This document shows positions 1 to 8,463 of a stretch of 64,000 nt of DNA, piece after piece. The stretch spans positions 1-64,000 of the IMG/VR virus record IMGVR_UViG_3300018481_000001. One strand, written 5' to 3'. Made by a program: the position numbers and the translations under genes. The stretch is from a virus. A model generated the notes under the pieces. It was not told where the DNA came from, made no database searches, and saw only the letters and a list, made by a program, of their open reading frames with translations. Within the stretch, counting starts at the first letter, position 1, and each line of letters begins with the position of its first letter.

Positions 1-696
1 GACGTCAACAATCAACCGTTGGCGTTCAATCCTGGCTCTCCGCTCGTCACCGTCGGCGATGACGTTTTGCAAGACGAGGTCATTCAGCTCTACTTGGCCC
101 AGGGCACCCTGGTCGAAGTCAACGAGGACGGCACCATCATTCCACCCCCTGCTGCACCCGCGATTCAGTCGGACGCCGAAAGAGGCGTTGGCGTGACGCG
201 GCAGGAGCGTGGGGCGGGTGCCAACCCTGAGGACGGCACGGCACCCGCTCCCATCGTCATTCCAGGAGACGGTCAAGTCATTGCGACTCTGCCGCGTAAC
301 CGGCAGGAGCGTGGGGCTGGTGCCAATCCTGAGGACGGCACGGCGGTGGTTCCTGGCAAGGCGCGGAAGGACGTACCGCAGGCTGAGGAAGACCCCACCT
401 CCGGCATCGACCCAAACAACGCGTCTTCGGGCGCAGCGGGTGCCGAGAGCGCGGCGCGCAATGCTCTGCGTGAAAGGGCAGGGCAGAACGTCAATGCAGA
501 TGCTGCCCCCGGACAAGGTGTCAACCCCGACGGGGGCGACGCCGGACAGGTTGCATCTGACGACGGCACGACCGACAATAACGCTGTTGCATCCAACTCT
601 GACGAGAGCACAATAGCAAGTGAGGATGCGTCCCAAACCACGGAGCCACAGGCAGGCGAGTCCAAGAGCTTCTTGGGCCGTAAGCATCGCCGCTAA
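1..696 (+). CDS. Acidic low-complexity virion-block protein, N-terminus outside window
   Basis: The frame is open from base 1, so the true start lies upstream; the TTG at 19 is only an internal candidate. The first 45 residues look folded (hydrophobic, beta-rich). The rest is Ala/Gly/Asp/Glu-rich and probably disordered, ending in a basic tail (GRKHRR). A 15-residue unit beginning RQERGAGANPED occurs twice (see the repeat at 199 and 301). It precedes a terminator and the structural genes, so a head or decoration role is possible, but I do not recognise the family. Confidence 0.7.
   Translation, partial: DVNNQPLAFNPGSPLVTVGDDVLQDEVIQLYLAQGTLVEVNEDGTIIPPPAAPAIQSDAERGVGVTRQERGAGANPEDGTAPAPIVIPGDGQVIATLPRNRQERGAGANPEDGTAVVPGKARKDVPQAEEDPTSGIDPNNASSGAAGAESAARNALRERAGQNVNADAAPGQGVNPDGGDAGQVASDDGTTDNNAVASNSDESTIASEDASQTTEPQAGESKSFLGRKHRR
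199..344 (+). repeat. Two 44-bp direct repeats inside the first gene
   Basis: Copies at 199-242 and 301-344 match at 42 of 44 positions. Both differences are at third codon positions and silent, so the 15-residue unit is identical in the two copies. This points to a recent duplication with the protein sequence retained. Confidence 0.85.
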
Positions 697-724
697 CGCC
701 CTCGAGCATTCTGTGGCACTCTAG

Positions 725-761
725 GCGCGCTCCTCCTAACCGAGGGCGCGCTTTTATTTTT
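725..761 (+). terminator. Probable intrinsic terminator after the first gene
   Basis: GCGCGC at 725-730 pairs with GCGCGC at 746-751. Weaker inner CTC/GAG pairing extends the stem, and TTTTATTTTT follows at 752-761. It lies between the stop at 696 and the ribosome binding site of the next gene. Confidence 0.7.
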
Positions 762-772
762 AAGGAGTATTT

Positions 773-1336
773 ATGGCTAACAAACAATCCATTTATTGGC
801 TGCCGTCTCCATCTCCTAACATCGTTGCGTACGAGATTCTTGCAAGCGATACGGGGATCGACGGCGAATATAAGCGCCATGCGTTGGTGCTTAGCGACAT
901 GCCCGGACCCAACTGGGATGCCGCCAATAGCCGGTTTTTTTTCATCGACGATGAAGTTCCGTATCGGTATTACCGGCTACGCGTGTTTGACCGCTACGGC
1001 AACATCGCGGCAGATGACGCTCCCATGCCTTTTCAGGCAAACAACAACCCAGTCAAAGCCCCGAAACTACATTTTATCGCACTGAGCTCCGATTTTGATG
1101 AGCCTGGCAAGTTTCGTTACGTGACTCCTGGCGGGTCGTCTATTCGGAATGCGGATGTACGCATTTATCGGAAAATCGACTATGTTACGCGGCAGTTCGA
1201 CAAAATCGTGGGATCCACAACGACCAACGATTATGGCAGCTGGCCACCTATTTTCGTAGAGCCCGGTGAGACCTACACCATCGTGCTACATAAGCCCTAC
1301 GAATATGGGCCGACCACTGCAGAAGTCATCCTCTAA
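773..1336 (+). CDS. Fibronectin-III-like virion protein
   Basis: 187 residues. AAGGAG sits 7 bases upstream of the ATG, one of the strongest ribosome binding sites here. Residues 5-90 read as a beta-sandwich of fibronectin III type: IYWLPSPS, YEILAS, then YYRLRVFDRYGN. The C-terminal half (ADVRIYRK, VEPGETYTIVL) resembles a second small beta domain. No signal peptide or membrane segment. As the first gene after the terminator in a structural operon it is probably a head, neck or tail decoration protein. Family not recognised. Confidence 0.75.
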   Translation: MANKQSIYWLPSPSPNIVAYEILASDTGIDGEYKRHALVLSDMPGPNWDAANSRFFFIDDEVPYRYYRLRVFDRYGNIAADDAPMPFQANNNPVKAPKLHFIALSSDFDEPGKFRYVTPGGSSIRNADVRIYRKIDYVTRQFDKIVGSTTTNDYGSWPPIFVEPGETYTIVLHKPYEYGPTTAEVIL

Positions 1337-1337
1337 C

Positions 1338-1838
1338 ATGCCGGTGGTACCCACCATGTCACTTGTCGCCAAAGATATTATTATCTCTCCGACACTGACG
1401 GTTGACCACGTACGGCGCTTTCTCCAAGACTACCCGAACCTCAATATCATTACGGGTGAGGTTCAGTTCACCCAGGCAGAGATTAATCAGGCGATGGAAA
1501 TGGTGACATCGAGATACAACTCGATGACGCCCCAAACCTTGCTTCTGCCTGAACAATGGCCGGCGCACATGCAGTATCCCATGCTGCAAGCGATAACGGC
1601 TTACCTCATGCGCAGCGCTTCTTTCTTGCAGCTGCGCAACCAAGTCACCTACCAAGATGGCGATATCGCGCCAATTGGTGTCGATGACAAATTTCCGCTT
1701 TACGCGCAGCTGGCTCGCGAAATGGAAGATTCTGCCATGGCGACCCTGCAGCAAATCAAAATCCAAAACAATCTAAACGGCATGTACGGCAGCTTGAGTT
1801 CTGGCTATGCCTACACGGGACGGCGCGGGGGCTACTAA
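1338..1838 (+). CDS. Probable head-tail connector or neck protein
   Basis: 166 residues from the ATG at 1338, one base after the previous stop; an in-frame ATG at 1356 is an alternative. Largely helical (QAEINQAMEMVTSRYN, QLAREMEDSAMATLQQIKI) with a Gly/Tyr/Arg-rich tail, YAYTGRRGGY. Size, helix content and position upstream of the tail genes fit an adaptor or neck role. This is inference from layout; no signature residue identifies a family. Confidence 0.7.
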   Translation: MPVVPTMSLVAKDIIISPTLTVDHVRRFLQDYPNLNIITGEVQFTQAEINQAMEMVTSRYNSMTPQTLLLPEQWPAHMQYPMLQAITAYLMRSASFLQLRNQVTYQDGDIAPIGVDDKFPLYAQLAREMEDSAMATLQQIKIQNNLNGMYGSLSSGYAYTGRRGGY

Positions 1839-1839
1839 A

Positions 1840-2298
1840 ATGGATTCGTCCTATTTTCTTGAGGGCCAAAAAGACGCGCTCGAGAAGCTCGGAATGCTGC
1901 ACGACGCGCCATTTATCCGCACCAAGGTTCGTTCTGAAGGCACACACAAATTTACGCCCAAACGCGGCAGTCCTTTTGAAAAATTGGACGAAAAAGATCC
2001 GCGAAAGGCGCACCAGACCGCCAAAGAAGCCATGGCACTGGGTGGTGCACTTAAAAATCTCAGTGGCGCGCGACCACTGAATTTCCCATCAGGTGCAAAA
2101 CAAATGCTTCAAGCACCTAAAATGCAAATGGCACGTGGACCCCAAGCACGCATGCCTAAATTGCCTGGGGTTGTTGACCCGCGCACTGCCAAACCCGCCG
2201 GCATGAATTTGCAGCATGGAATTGCAGACCAGACGACGACAATGGACGTGGGGAATAGCATGTCTTCCCCACAGCGCCGGTTTGCTACGCCGCTCTAA
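1840..2298 (+). CDS. Tagged protein: KLG-motif N-terminus with basic disordered body
   Basis: 152 residues from the ATG at 1840, one base after the previous stop; a longer reading from 1807 would overlap that gene. It begins with the recurrent motif at residues 5-17 (YFLEGQKDALEKLGM). The rest is rich in Lys, Pro, Ala and Met without an obvious fold (KMQMARGPQARMPKLPG). It is the first of nine proteins here that share this N-terminus, and its position inside the virion operon supports a particle-associated role for the motif. Confidence 0.75.
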   Translation: MDSSYFLEGQKDALEKLGMLHDAPFIRTKVRSEGTHKFTPKRGSPFEKLDEKDPRKAHQTAKEAMALGGALKNLSGARPLNFPSGAKQMLQAPKMQMARGPQARMPKLPGVVDPRTAKPAGMNLQHGIADQTTTMDVGNSMSSPQRRFATPL

Positions 2299-2303
2299 TT
2301 GCC

Positions 2304-2777
2304 ATGCTAATTTTACCGAACGCGTATTCATCTATTAAAGTTGCACAACAACTAAAAATAGGTCGGATTAATGGCGGTCGTAAATTCCGGGACCTCAACG
2401 TTACGATCGAAACTGATCGCGGTGAATACCGGCATTGGTACGACAAACACAATGGCACCCGTGGCACGACTTTAATGAAATACCCTTATGGGTATATCAA
2501 GAAGACAAAGGGCATGGACGGCGAAGCAATTGATTGTTTTGTCGGGCCCAATGAATCCGCCACAAACGTCTACGTCGTTACGACGAACAAGCCGCCGGAC
2601 TTCAACCGTGTTGATGAACAGAAGTGCATGCTTGGGTTTAGTTCGCTAAACGACGCAACGAATGCCTTCAGCGCCCACTACTCCGACCCTAAATTTTTGC
2701 GTGAAATTCGCACCTTTCCATACGCGGATTTTCTCGAAAAAGTGTACAAGTCGACGAAGTTAGCTGCCGCGTTCTGA
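2304..2777 (+). CDS. Phage inorganic-pyrophosphatase-like (InPase) domain protein
   Basis: 157 residues. The core at about 35-125 matches the phage InPase-type domain often found fused to head proteins or standing alone. Visible hallmarks are ETDRGEYRHWYD, the tight KYPYGYIKKTKGMDGE segment, DCFVGPNE, then DEQKCMLGF followed by AFSAHY. Acidic residues in GMDGEAIDCF and DEQK are candidate metal ligands. The C-terminus ends STKLAAAF. Catalysis is not proven; some family members may be structural. It lies between tagged and zinc-finger virion genes. Confidence 0.7.
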   Translation: MLILPNAYSSIKVAQQLKIGRINGGRKFRDLNVTIETDRGEYRHWYDKHNGTRGTTLMKYPYGYIKKTKGMDGEAIDCFVGPNESATNVYVVTTNKPPDFNRVDEQKCMLGFSSLNDATNAFSAHYSDPKFLREIRTFPYADFLEKVYKSTKLAAAF

Positions 2778-2807
2778 CGCCGCCAGACGCTATCATCTCT
2801 ACGAAGT

Positions 2808-3641
2808 ATGCACGTAGAGATCACAAAAACCGTCCCTATTTTCCGTCACCCCGGTGACCACGGCGTATTTCTGCAGTGGGTGGTACATGAGCCACCTTCT
2901 GCAGACATATCGTTTAAACTCGAGCGGTCCGGATCCCCTAATGGTCCATGGGACGAGCTCATTCTTAAACTCGATTCCTATCATTTTTTCGACAAGATGC
3001 GCCGCCCAGTGTTGCCCGCTCCAGGGGACATCGTAGACGACCTTAATTATTTATCACTAGCGCGCACAGTTTATTATAGAATTGTTGCGGTTACGTCCAC
3101 GGGCGAGACGGCCTACGACATCTCTGACGTCGGGGCTTCGTTGCCTTTGCGTGAGCAGCTTCTCAAACGCAAGATGCAGCGTGACTTAGCCATTGGATTT
3201 AAATTCAATGGTGTTGATGTGGCGGTACTTAAACGCAAACATTGGGGTCTACGCTGCACAAATTGTTACGACCGCATTACTCGCAAAACCACAAATAGCA
3301 AGTGTGCTATTTGTTTTCACACTGGATTTGTAACCGGATATTTTACGCCCGTGCGCATAAAAATGCGTTTCCTGGCGCCGAACACCAACACATCTCTAAC
3401 GCCCCAAGGAAAATCCGATACGACACAAATCCGCGCCATTTGTGGTCAAGAGCCAGCGGTTGATGTCGATGATGTGATTGTCGAGATGGGTCTCAATAAA
3501 CGCTATATTGTCACCGCACAATCTGAAACACAGCTTCGTCGAGAAACAGTCCATCAATCCATCATCCTCTCAGAGCTAGCGCGCGACTCTGTCGAATATC
3601 GCATCCCCGCCAATTGGGACCACACCCCCATCATGTATTAA
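2808..3641 (+). CDS. Virion protein with fibronectin-III-like domain and zinc ribbon
   Basis: 277 residues. Residues 15-110 resemble a fibronectin III sandwich (FLQWVVHEPP, LERSGSPNGPW, VYYRIVAVTSTGETA). Residues 145-175 carry two cysteine pairs (CTNCYDR, CAICFHTGF), a probable zinc ribbon. The C-terminal third is beta-rich. The combination of a beta domain and a zinc knuckle in a morphogenesis operon suggests a neck or tail-completion protein. The exact role is not assignable from sequence alone. Confidence 0.75.
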   Translation: MHVEITKTVPIFRHPGDHGVFLQWVVHEPPSADISFKLERSGSPNGPWDELILKLDSYHFFDKMRRPVLPAPGDIVDDLNYLSLARTVYYRIVAVTSTGETAYDISDVGASLPLREQLLKRKMQRDLAIGFKFNGVDVAVLKRKHWGLRCTNCYDRITRKTTNSKCAICFHTGFVTGYFTPVRIKMRFLAPNTNTSLTPQGKSDTTQIRAICGQEPAVDVDDVIVEMGLNKRYIVTAQSETQLRRETVHQSIILSELARDSVEYRIPANWDHTPIMY

Positions 3642-3647
3642 ATAATT

Positions 3648-4694
3648 ATGCCCAACCCACTGCGTCCAAAGGAGTTTCCACAAAACCCACTGCGTATTGC
3701 TGCGGGGTCTCCGTTGGCGATTCAAGGGGTATTTTTAGAAATCCTGCGCTCTCGCTTTAAAGAAAAGGCGGGCCTGAGTTGGGTTTGGCGCGAAGATTGG
3801 ACTACTACCGACATTCTTATTGAGTCGGCGTTCAACGTAAATATTGAAACCCGCGACCAAACGCCTGCTATTTACGTGCACCGTCTATCGACCGTTCCCA
3901 GCAAACAAGTACTCGGGGACCGCGCCAGTGTCAGCCTGCCCGACCACCGTGAAGCGCATAAAGCGCTCAACACAGTTGCAATGATGATTGAATGCACTTC
4001 TAACGATGAAGCAGAAAGTGCAATCCTTGCGGATCTAATTCAATTTACAATCCTAGCGTCTCGGGATGTCATTATCCGAGAATTTGGATTTTACGATTTA
4101 TCTCATCCGTCTTTAGGGCAAACTACGCCCTATCAACGCGATCAAGCCAAGTGGACGACGCCCGTTGAGTTCATGGCGCAGTTTTGGATTCAATGGGAAC
4201 AAGTTCCTATTGCACCGCTACTGCAGCAAATCAGCCAGCGCATTACACAAAGCGGCAGTACCGCAGACGATTATTTTATTGAAACAACTATTAATTCAAT
4301 GCGGCGCGGTGAGGTACGAGAGGAACCTCTCAAAATACCGGATCAGTTGTCCGGAACAATTCGTCAAGAAATATCAGTCGTCTTGCCTAAGCCGAGCGTT
4401 GAACCAATTCCTTTGGAAGACGTTTACGTAGTCGCGCAATCTGTCCTTGGCGCTTTTGATGGAATCAATAAAATTTTTCAAACACCTTTACCCTTCGTAC
4501 GGAATTCTAAAAAACACGAGGCTGTTTTTGTAAATGGCTTACGTATGGTGCCAGGCGAAGACAATGACTATACCGTCGGTAAAAGCCGCCCTGGTGTGGT
4601 TGGTTACGATATTATCAATTTCATGTACGCGCCGCGCACAGACGACGTCGTTACAGTCGATTTATACGTGTTTCTGGCTGAAGGTGTTGCCTAG
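3648..4694 (+). CDS. Tail-completion or baseplate-type virion protein
   Basis: 348 residues. The N-terminal 200 residues are mixed alpha/beta (ILRSRFKEKAGLSWVWREDW, VMMIECTSNDEAESAI), as in phage tail-terminator-like proteins. The last 90 residues form a beta domain seen at the ends of phage structural proteins: DGINKIFQTPLPFV, FVNGLRMVPGEDNDYTV, then YAPRTDDVVTVDLYVF. It follows the zinc-finger protein by six bases and precedes a terminator. The virion role is fairly secure; the specific position is inference. Confidence 0.7.
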   Translation: MPNPLRPKEFPQNPLRIAAGSPLAIQGVFLEILRSRFKEKAGLSWVWREDWTTTDILIESAFNVNIETRDQTPAIYVHRLSTVPSKQVLGDRASVSLPDHREAHKALNTVAMMIECTSNDEAESAILADLIQFTILASRDVIIREFGFYDLSHPSLGQTTPYQRDQAKWTTPVEFMAQFWIQWEQVPIAPLLQQISQRITQSGSTADDYFIETTINSMRRGEVREEPLKIPDQLSGTIRQEISVVLPKPSVEPIPLEDVYVVAQSVLGAFDGINKIFQTPLPFVRNSKKHEAVFVNGLRMVPGEDNDYTVGKSRPGVVGYDIINFMYAPRTDDVVTVDLYVFLAEGVA

Positions 4695-4695
4695 G

Positions 4696-4739
4696 ACCCC
4701 CTATCATTGCTCTAGGCAGTTTATGCCTCAGGGGGTTTC
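4696..4739 (+). terminator. Hairpin terminator after the first structural block
   Basis: ACCCCCT at 4696-4702 pairs perfectly with AGGGGGT at 4730-4736, and an inner stem AGGCA/TGCCT (4714-4728) stacks inside. Only a short T run (TTTC) follows, so termination may be partial. It closes the 773-4694 gene run just before the patatin gene. Confidence 0.6.
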
Positions 4740-4782
4740 GACAATTGCGTAAATCAAAAGAAACGCCAGAAATAACACATTC

Positions 4783-4811
4783 ACGAGAGCCTTCTCCATG
4801 AGGGCTCTTGT
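4783..4811 (+). promoter_or_regulatory. Start-codon hairpin of the patatin gene
   Basis: ACGAGAGCC (4783-4791) pairs over 9 bp, with one G-U, with GGCTCTTGT (4803-4811). The left arm holds the only Shine-Dalgarno-like sequence (GAGAG). The loop holds the ATG at 4798 and the right arm is codons 2-5. Folding would hide the ribosome binding site, so translation of the lipase may be controlled. Confidence 0.5.
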
Positions 4812-5700
4812 ATTGAGTGGGGGTGGGTCGTTAGGGCAGTATCATTTAGGTACATTACGTTATTTGTATGAAGTACTAAAATTACAACATCCGATCATAT
4901 CAGGCGTGAGTGTAGGCGCCCTCTTGGGCAGTTACCTTGCACAATTTTCTTTTGGCTGTGAAGAAAAAGCAATTACCGAATTGTTGCGTATTTTTACGCC
5001 ACTTCAAACACGTGACATTTACCGGTCGTGGTTTCCCGCAGGGTTGCTTCACGGATTTTTTAACAAGAAAAGCTTTTACGACAGTACTCCGCTCAACACG
5101 CTTATTACTAAGAAAATAAGCGCCGCGCGTCTTCAAAGCGGAGGACATATTCTTCGAGTAGGTGTCACGCTTCTTTCACCAGACGCCGGGATTAATTCGC
5201 GTGTATACACAGAAAAGGACCCCGCTATCGTTGATGCGGTCAAAGCATCTGCAGTGTACGCGCCTTTTTTTACACCCATACACCTAGAAAATGCTTGGGC
5301 CATTGATGGCGGCATACAAGCTACTACACCGATCAAAGCAGCTATTATTGCCGGCGCGACCGCTGTCGATGTGGTGACAGGGTACCCGCCTACCCTTTCC
5401 TTCAAAAATAAAACCGCCAGTGCTTTAGACGTCGCACTCTTTGTGGTCGAGCTCTTGTACCAAAAACTCACATGGAGCGACATCGAACAAACGCAACGAA
5501 TAAATGACCTCGTACTGAAGAATAAAGACGATACAAAACGCTTTGTTGCATTAAACGTTTTCTGTCCGCGCCGAGACCTTGGCGTTAATTCACTCATCTT
5601 TAATCCCGAAGAAGCACGGCGTCTACAGCTTACAGGATACGAAGATGCACGCACTGCGTACCTTGTTTCAAGAGCGACCAGCACACTATATTCGCGATAA
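4798..5700 (+). CDS. Patatin-like phospholipase
   Basis: 300 residues. All patatin hallmarks are present: the oxyanion loop GGGSLGQYHLG at residues 8-18, the nucleophile elbow GVSVG at 36-40 (Ser38), and the catalytic Asp in the IDGG motif near residue 170. The enzyme is expected to hydrolyse acyl esters of membrane phospholipids. There is no signal peptide or membrane segment and no KLG-type N-terminus. It sits alone between a terminator and the tail sheath gene, so it is expressed with virion genes. A role in lysis, or as a virion or injected effector, is inference. Confidence 0.9.
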   Translation: MRALVLSGGGSLGQYHLGTLRYLYEVLKLQHPIISGVSVGALLGSYLAQFSFGCEEKAITELLRIFTPLQTRDIYRSWFPAGLLHGFFNKKSFYDSTPLNTLITKKISAARLQSGGHILRVGVTLLSPDAGINSRVYTEKDPAIVDAVKASAVYAPFFTPIHLENAWAIDGGIQATTPIKAAIIAGATAVDVVTGYPPTLSFKNKTASALDVALFVVELLYQKLTWSDIEQTQRINDLVLKNKDDTKRFVALNVFCPRRDLGVNSLIFNPEEARRLQLTGYEDARTAYLVSRATSTLYSR

Positions 5701-5734
5701 TTATTAGGCCCAGGCCGCTGGAGAGAGAAGCCCC

Positions 5735-8455
5735 ATGGTACGTCCTCTTGTGCTACTTTTTCAGGAGTTCGCCACGCAGACGGCAGTGGCAACGACGCCG
5801 GACCTAAATACCATCCTGCTCGGCGCGGCCTACCAAATCTACGACTACCCCGATGACAAGCTGACCATCGAGGTATCGCCATACGGCCAGTTTCAAGCCA
5901 ACGCGGCATATACCCTGCCCGTGGCAAATACACCCGCCATCACTCTCGCAGGGCTGCCGAATGCTGCGCCGGGGAGTTGGGTCGACCCCGCGTCCGTGCG
6001 CATCTATTTCGATGATGCACGCGCAGTATTGGTGCAAGGCACCGATGGCGGAACACCCAACCAAATACCTTACGAAAATTATTTTTCGTCTGTCACAGGC
6101 ACTTTTGTCACCAACAAAGTGCAGGCCGGCGACAGCCTCATAGTGACCACCGACGGGTCTGATCTCACTTTGACCATTTTGGGTGTTGAGAGCGAAACGC
6201 TTCTTCGCGTCGCTTCGAACTTCGAAGCACTTGCGACTAATTTGGCGTATCGCATTGAACGTAAAATTGCGAGCTTTGAAATTAACAAATCTTTTGTCGC
6301 ACTCCCTGCGTTTCGCGAGAGCAACGAAATCAAAATCCTCGGCGGGGTCACCGCGACGGTAGGCAACAAGACTGCCAAGATTTCCTACGCGCGTGTGTAC
6401 GTCGGATATCGTGCATTGCGTACGGATTTGCAACGTGTCGACAGCGTCTCAAGTACTGAGGAAATTAAAACCAAAGTAGGCCGCATTGATGCGCGCAATC
6501 CTTTGGCTGCCGCGCTTTTTGTTTCGCGACAGAATGCCGGACAAGCACCTATTTATTTCTATGGCGTCCGCTCCGACGACCTCGAAGGGTATAGCCTTGC
6601 TCGCGACGTTGTTTCTGTTAACGGAACCGTTTATGCCGTAGTTCCGTTGACGAACGACCTGCCGACAATTGCGTCTTTCAAAATCGAAAATGACCAATTG
6701 GCAGATCCAAATATCGCCATTAACACTGGCGTCCCGCAGAAATTTCGTGTGGTCATCGGCAGCGGCACGTTGCCACTCACCTCCACACTCGTTCCGGAAA
6801 ACAACGATGGAGTGGTCGAACAACAGGAGGATGCAATTCCTCCAGGTTTGCGCACCATCACCATTTCCGACCTACAGGCACAGTCTCGTAAACTACTGCC
6901 GGGTGACAAAATTACCATTGTTGCCAGCAATGTGAATCCGTCGGTCGACGGCACCTACACCATTGCGCATATTAATAGCGATACGCAGGTTGAAGTCGAA
7001 GAGACTTTCCCTGCCGCTGTAAATACTGCCGCTGCTATGAATTACAGTATTTTCAGACCAACGACGCATACGACGCTAGTCCCTGCTTCCGATATGCGCA
7101 TTGGTCTCGAGCTCAGCGGTGTCGTATTCAAAAACCGCTTGGCCGGGGTACAAAGTCCTGCACGTCAAATTCTTTTCGTTCAAGACGACACCACGCCAAA
7201 TGGTGTCCAGTCCGTGATCGAAATCGCAGGCGTATCGACCACTTTTAATGCTGACTTCGAGTCAGGCGCTGTGAGTGGTAAAAAGCTAGCTAACGCTCTT
7301 CAGGGTCTCGGCGTCACCGTTCCATTTTTCGGCTCAGCTAATTTCAGCGTTGAAATTAATGAGGACACCGCAATTACGGAAGTACCTTCGACGCTTGAGT
7401 TTGACACGCCGCTCACCGGCTACACCACCAAGAGCCTGACCAGCATTGAAGCACTCGATGGCGTATACAACCGCTTTTACGACGCGGACGCGAGTTTCTT
7501 TTCGTCCGGTGTCTTGCCTGGTGACACACTTGAAATTGCCAAATCCGTCAATGGCAATTTTACCTCCACCGTACGTCGATTTACTGTCGATCAAGTGCTG
7601 AGCGAACAGCGCATTCGCATCGTGAGTCAGGCCAACGGAATCTATAAAAACAATACGGCCAATGCCGAATTCGAGCTGCCCCACGGCGATACACGCGAAG
7701 GTCTCGGGACCATTCTGGACCCCAACGCAGTTCGTTATCGAGTGATTCGTACGCTCACCAAAGACCAGCAAGTGGCAGAACTCGTCTCTGTTTCACAGAG
7801 CTTTAATTCGCGACGTGCCCTTCTCACCTGGCCCGATAAAGTCCACGTGGCAGGCCTGGTTGACGGCAGCAAGGCACGTAATGCCGACGGCACCATGCAA
7901 GCCGCAGACCCTCAGCCCGGCTGGTATCTGTCGGCGCTGCTCGGCGGCATGACGGCCGGTTTGCCGAGTCAACAAGGCTTCAGCCGCCTCGGCGTAGCAG
8001 GCATCACGCTCCTCGAGCACTCGAGCGATTATTTTTCCGAAAAACAGCTCACGGATTTGTCCGATGGTGGCTGGTATGTATTTGCGCAGAGCTCTCCCAC
8101 GAGCTTGCCGTACAGCATTCACCAGCTCACGACAGACCCCTCAACACTCGAGTCTGGCGAATTTTCAGTCGTCAAAAATTACGACTACGTGGGTCTCTAT
8201 TTCTTGAGCATCCTCGAGCCGTTTTTGGGCACCTGGAACGTCAATCCCGATACCGTGGGGTTTGTCCGTCAGGCCATGAACACCGGCATTGAACAGCTCA
8301 AACTTCGTCGCATCGCAAAAATCGGTGCACCACTCACGGACGCAACGCTGACGTCTGTTGAAGTTTCTAACGCTTCCACAGACCGCATTGAAATCTATGC
8401 CACGGTGGGTTTGCCCAAACCCTTGAATGTCCTCGGACTCCATCTCGTGGCATAG
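5735..8455 (+). CDS. Tail sheath protein (contractile tail)
   Basis: 906 residues with GGAGAGAG upstream of the ATG. The N-terminus reads like a sheath N-arm (LFQEFATQTAVATTPDL). The C-terminal 200 residues carry the conserved sheath core: PGWYLSALLGGMTAGLPSQQ, then GGWYVFAQ, the motif IHQLTTDP, VVKNYDYVG and a final GLHLVA strand. Long beta-rich insert domains between residues 150 and 600 explain the large size, as in jumbo myoviruses. The sheath contracts to drive the tube into the host envelope. The downstream neighbour is the tube candidate, the usual order. Confidence 0.9.
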   Translation: MVRPLVLLFQEFATQTAVATTPDLNTILLGAAYQIYDYPDDKLTIEVSPYGQFQANAAYTLPVANTPAITLAGLPNAAPGSWVDPASVRIYFDDARAVLVQGTDGGTPNQIPYENYFSSVTGTFVTNKVQAGDSLIVTTDGSDLTLTILGVESETLLRVASNFEALATNLAYRIERKIASFEINKSFVALPAFRESNEIKILGGVTATVGNKTAKISYARVYVGYRALRTDLQRVDSVSSTEEIKTKVGRIDARNPLAAALFVSRQNAGQAPIYFYGVRSDDLEGYSLARDVVSVNGTVYAVVPLTNDLPTIASFKIENDQLADPNIAINTGVPQKFRVVIGSGTLPLTSTLVPENNDGVVEQQEDAIPPGLRTITISDLQAQSRKLLPGDKITIVASNVNPSVDGTYTIAHINSDTQVEVEETFPAAVNTAAAMNYSIFRPTTHTTLVPASDMRIGLELSGVVFKNRLAGVQSPARQILFVQDDTTPNGVQSVIEIAGVSTTFNADFESGAVSGKKLANALQGLGVTVPFFGSANFSVEINEDTAITEVPSTLEFDTPLTGYTTKSLTSIEALDGVYNRFYDADASFFSSGVLPGDTLEIAKSVNGNFTSTVRRFTVDQVLSEQRIRIVSQANGIYKNNTANAEFELPHGDTREGLGTILDPNAVRYRVIRTLTKDQQVAELVSVSQSFNSRRALLTWPDKVHVAGLVDGSKARNADGTMQAADPQPGWYLSALLGGMTAGLPSQQGFSRLGVAGITLLEHSSDYFSEKQLTDLSDGGWYVFAQSSPTSLPYSIHQLTTDPSTLESGEFSVVKNYDYVGLYFLSILEPFLGTWNVNPDTVGFVRQAMNTGIEQLKLRRIAKIGAPLTDATLTSVEVSNASTDRIEIYATVGLPKPLNVLGLHLVA

Positions 8456-8463
8456 TGCGCTCC

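Noticed and set aside
5133-5933. 266-residue minus-strand open frame
   Set aside because: Antisense to the patatin and sheath genes, which have intact catalytic or core motifs.
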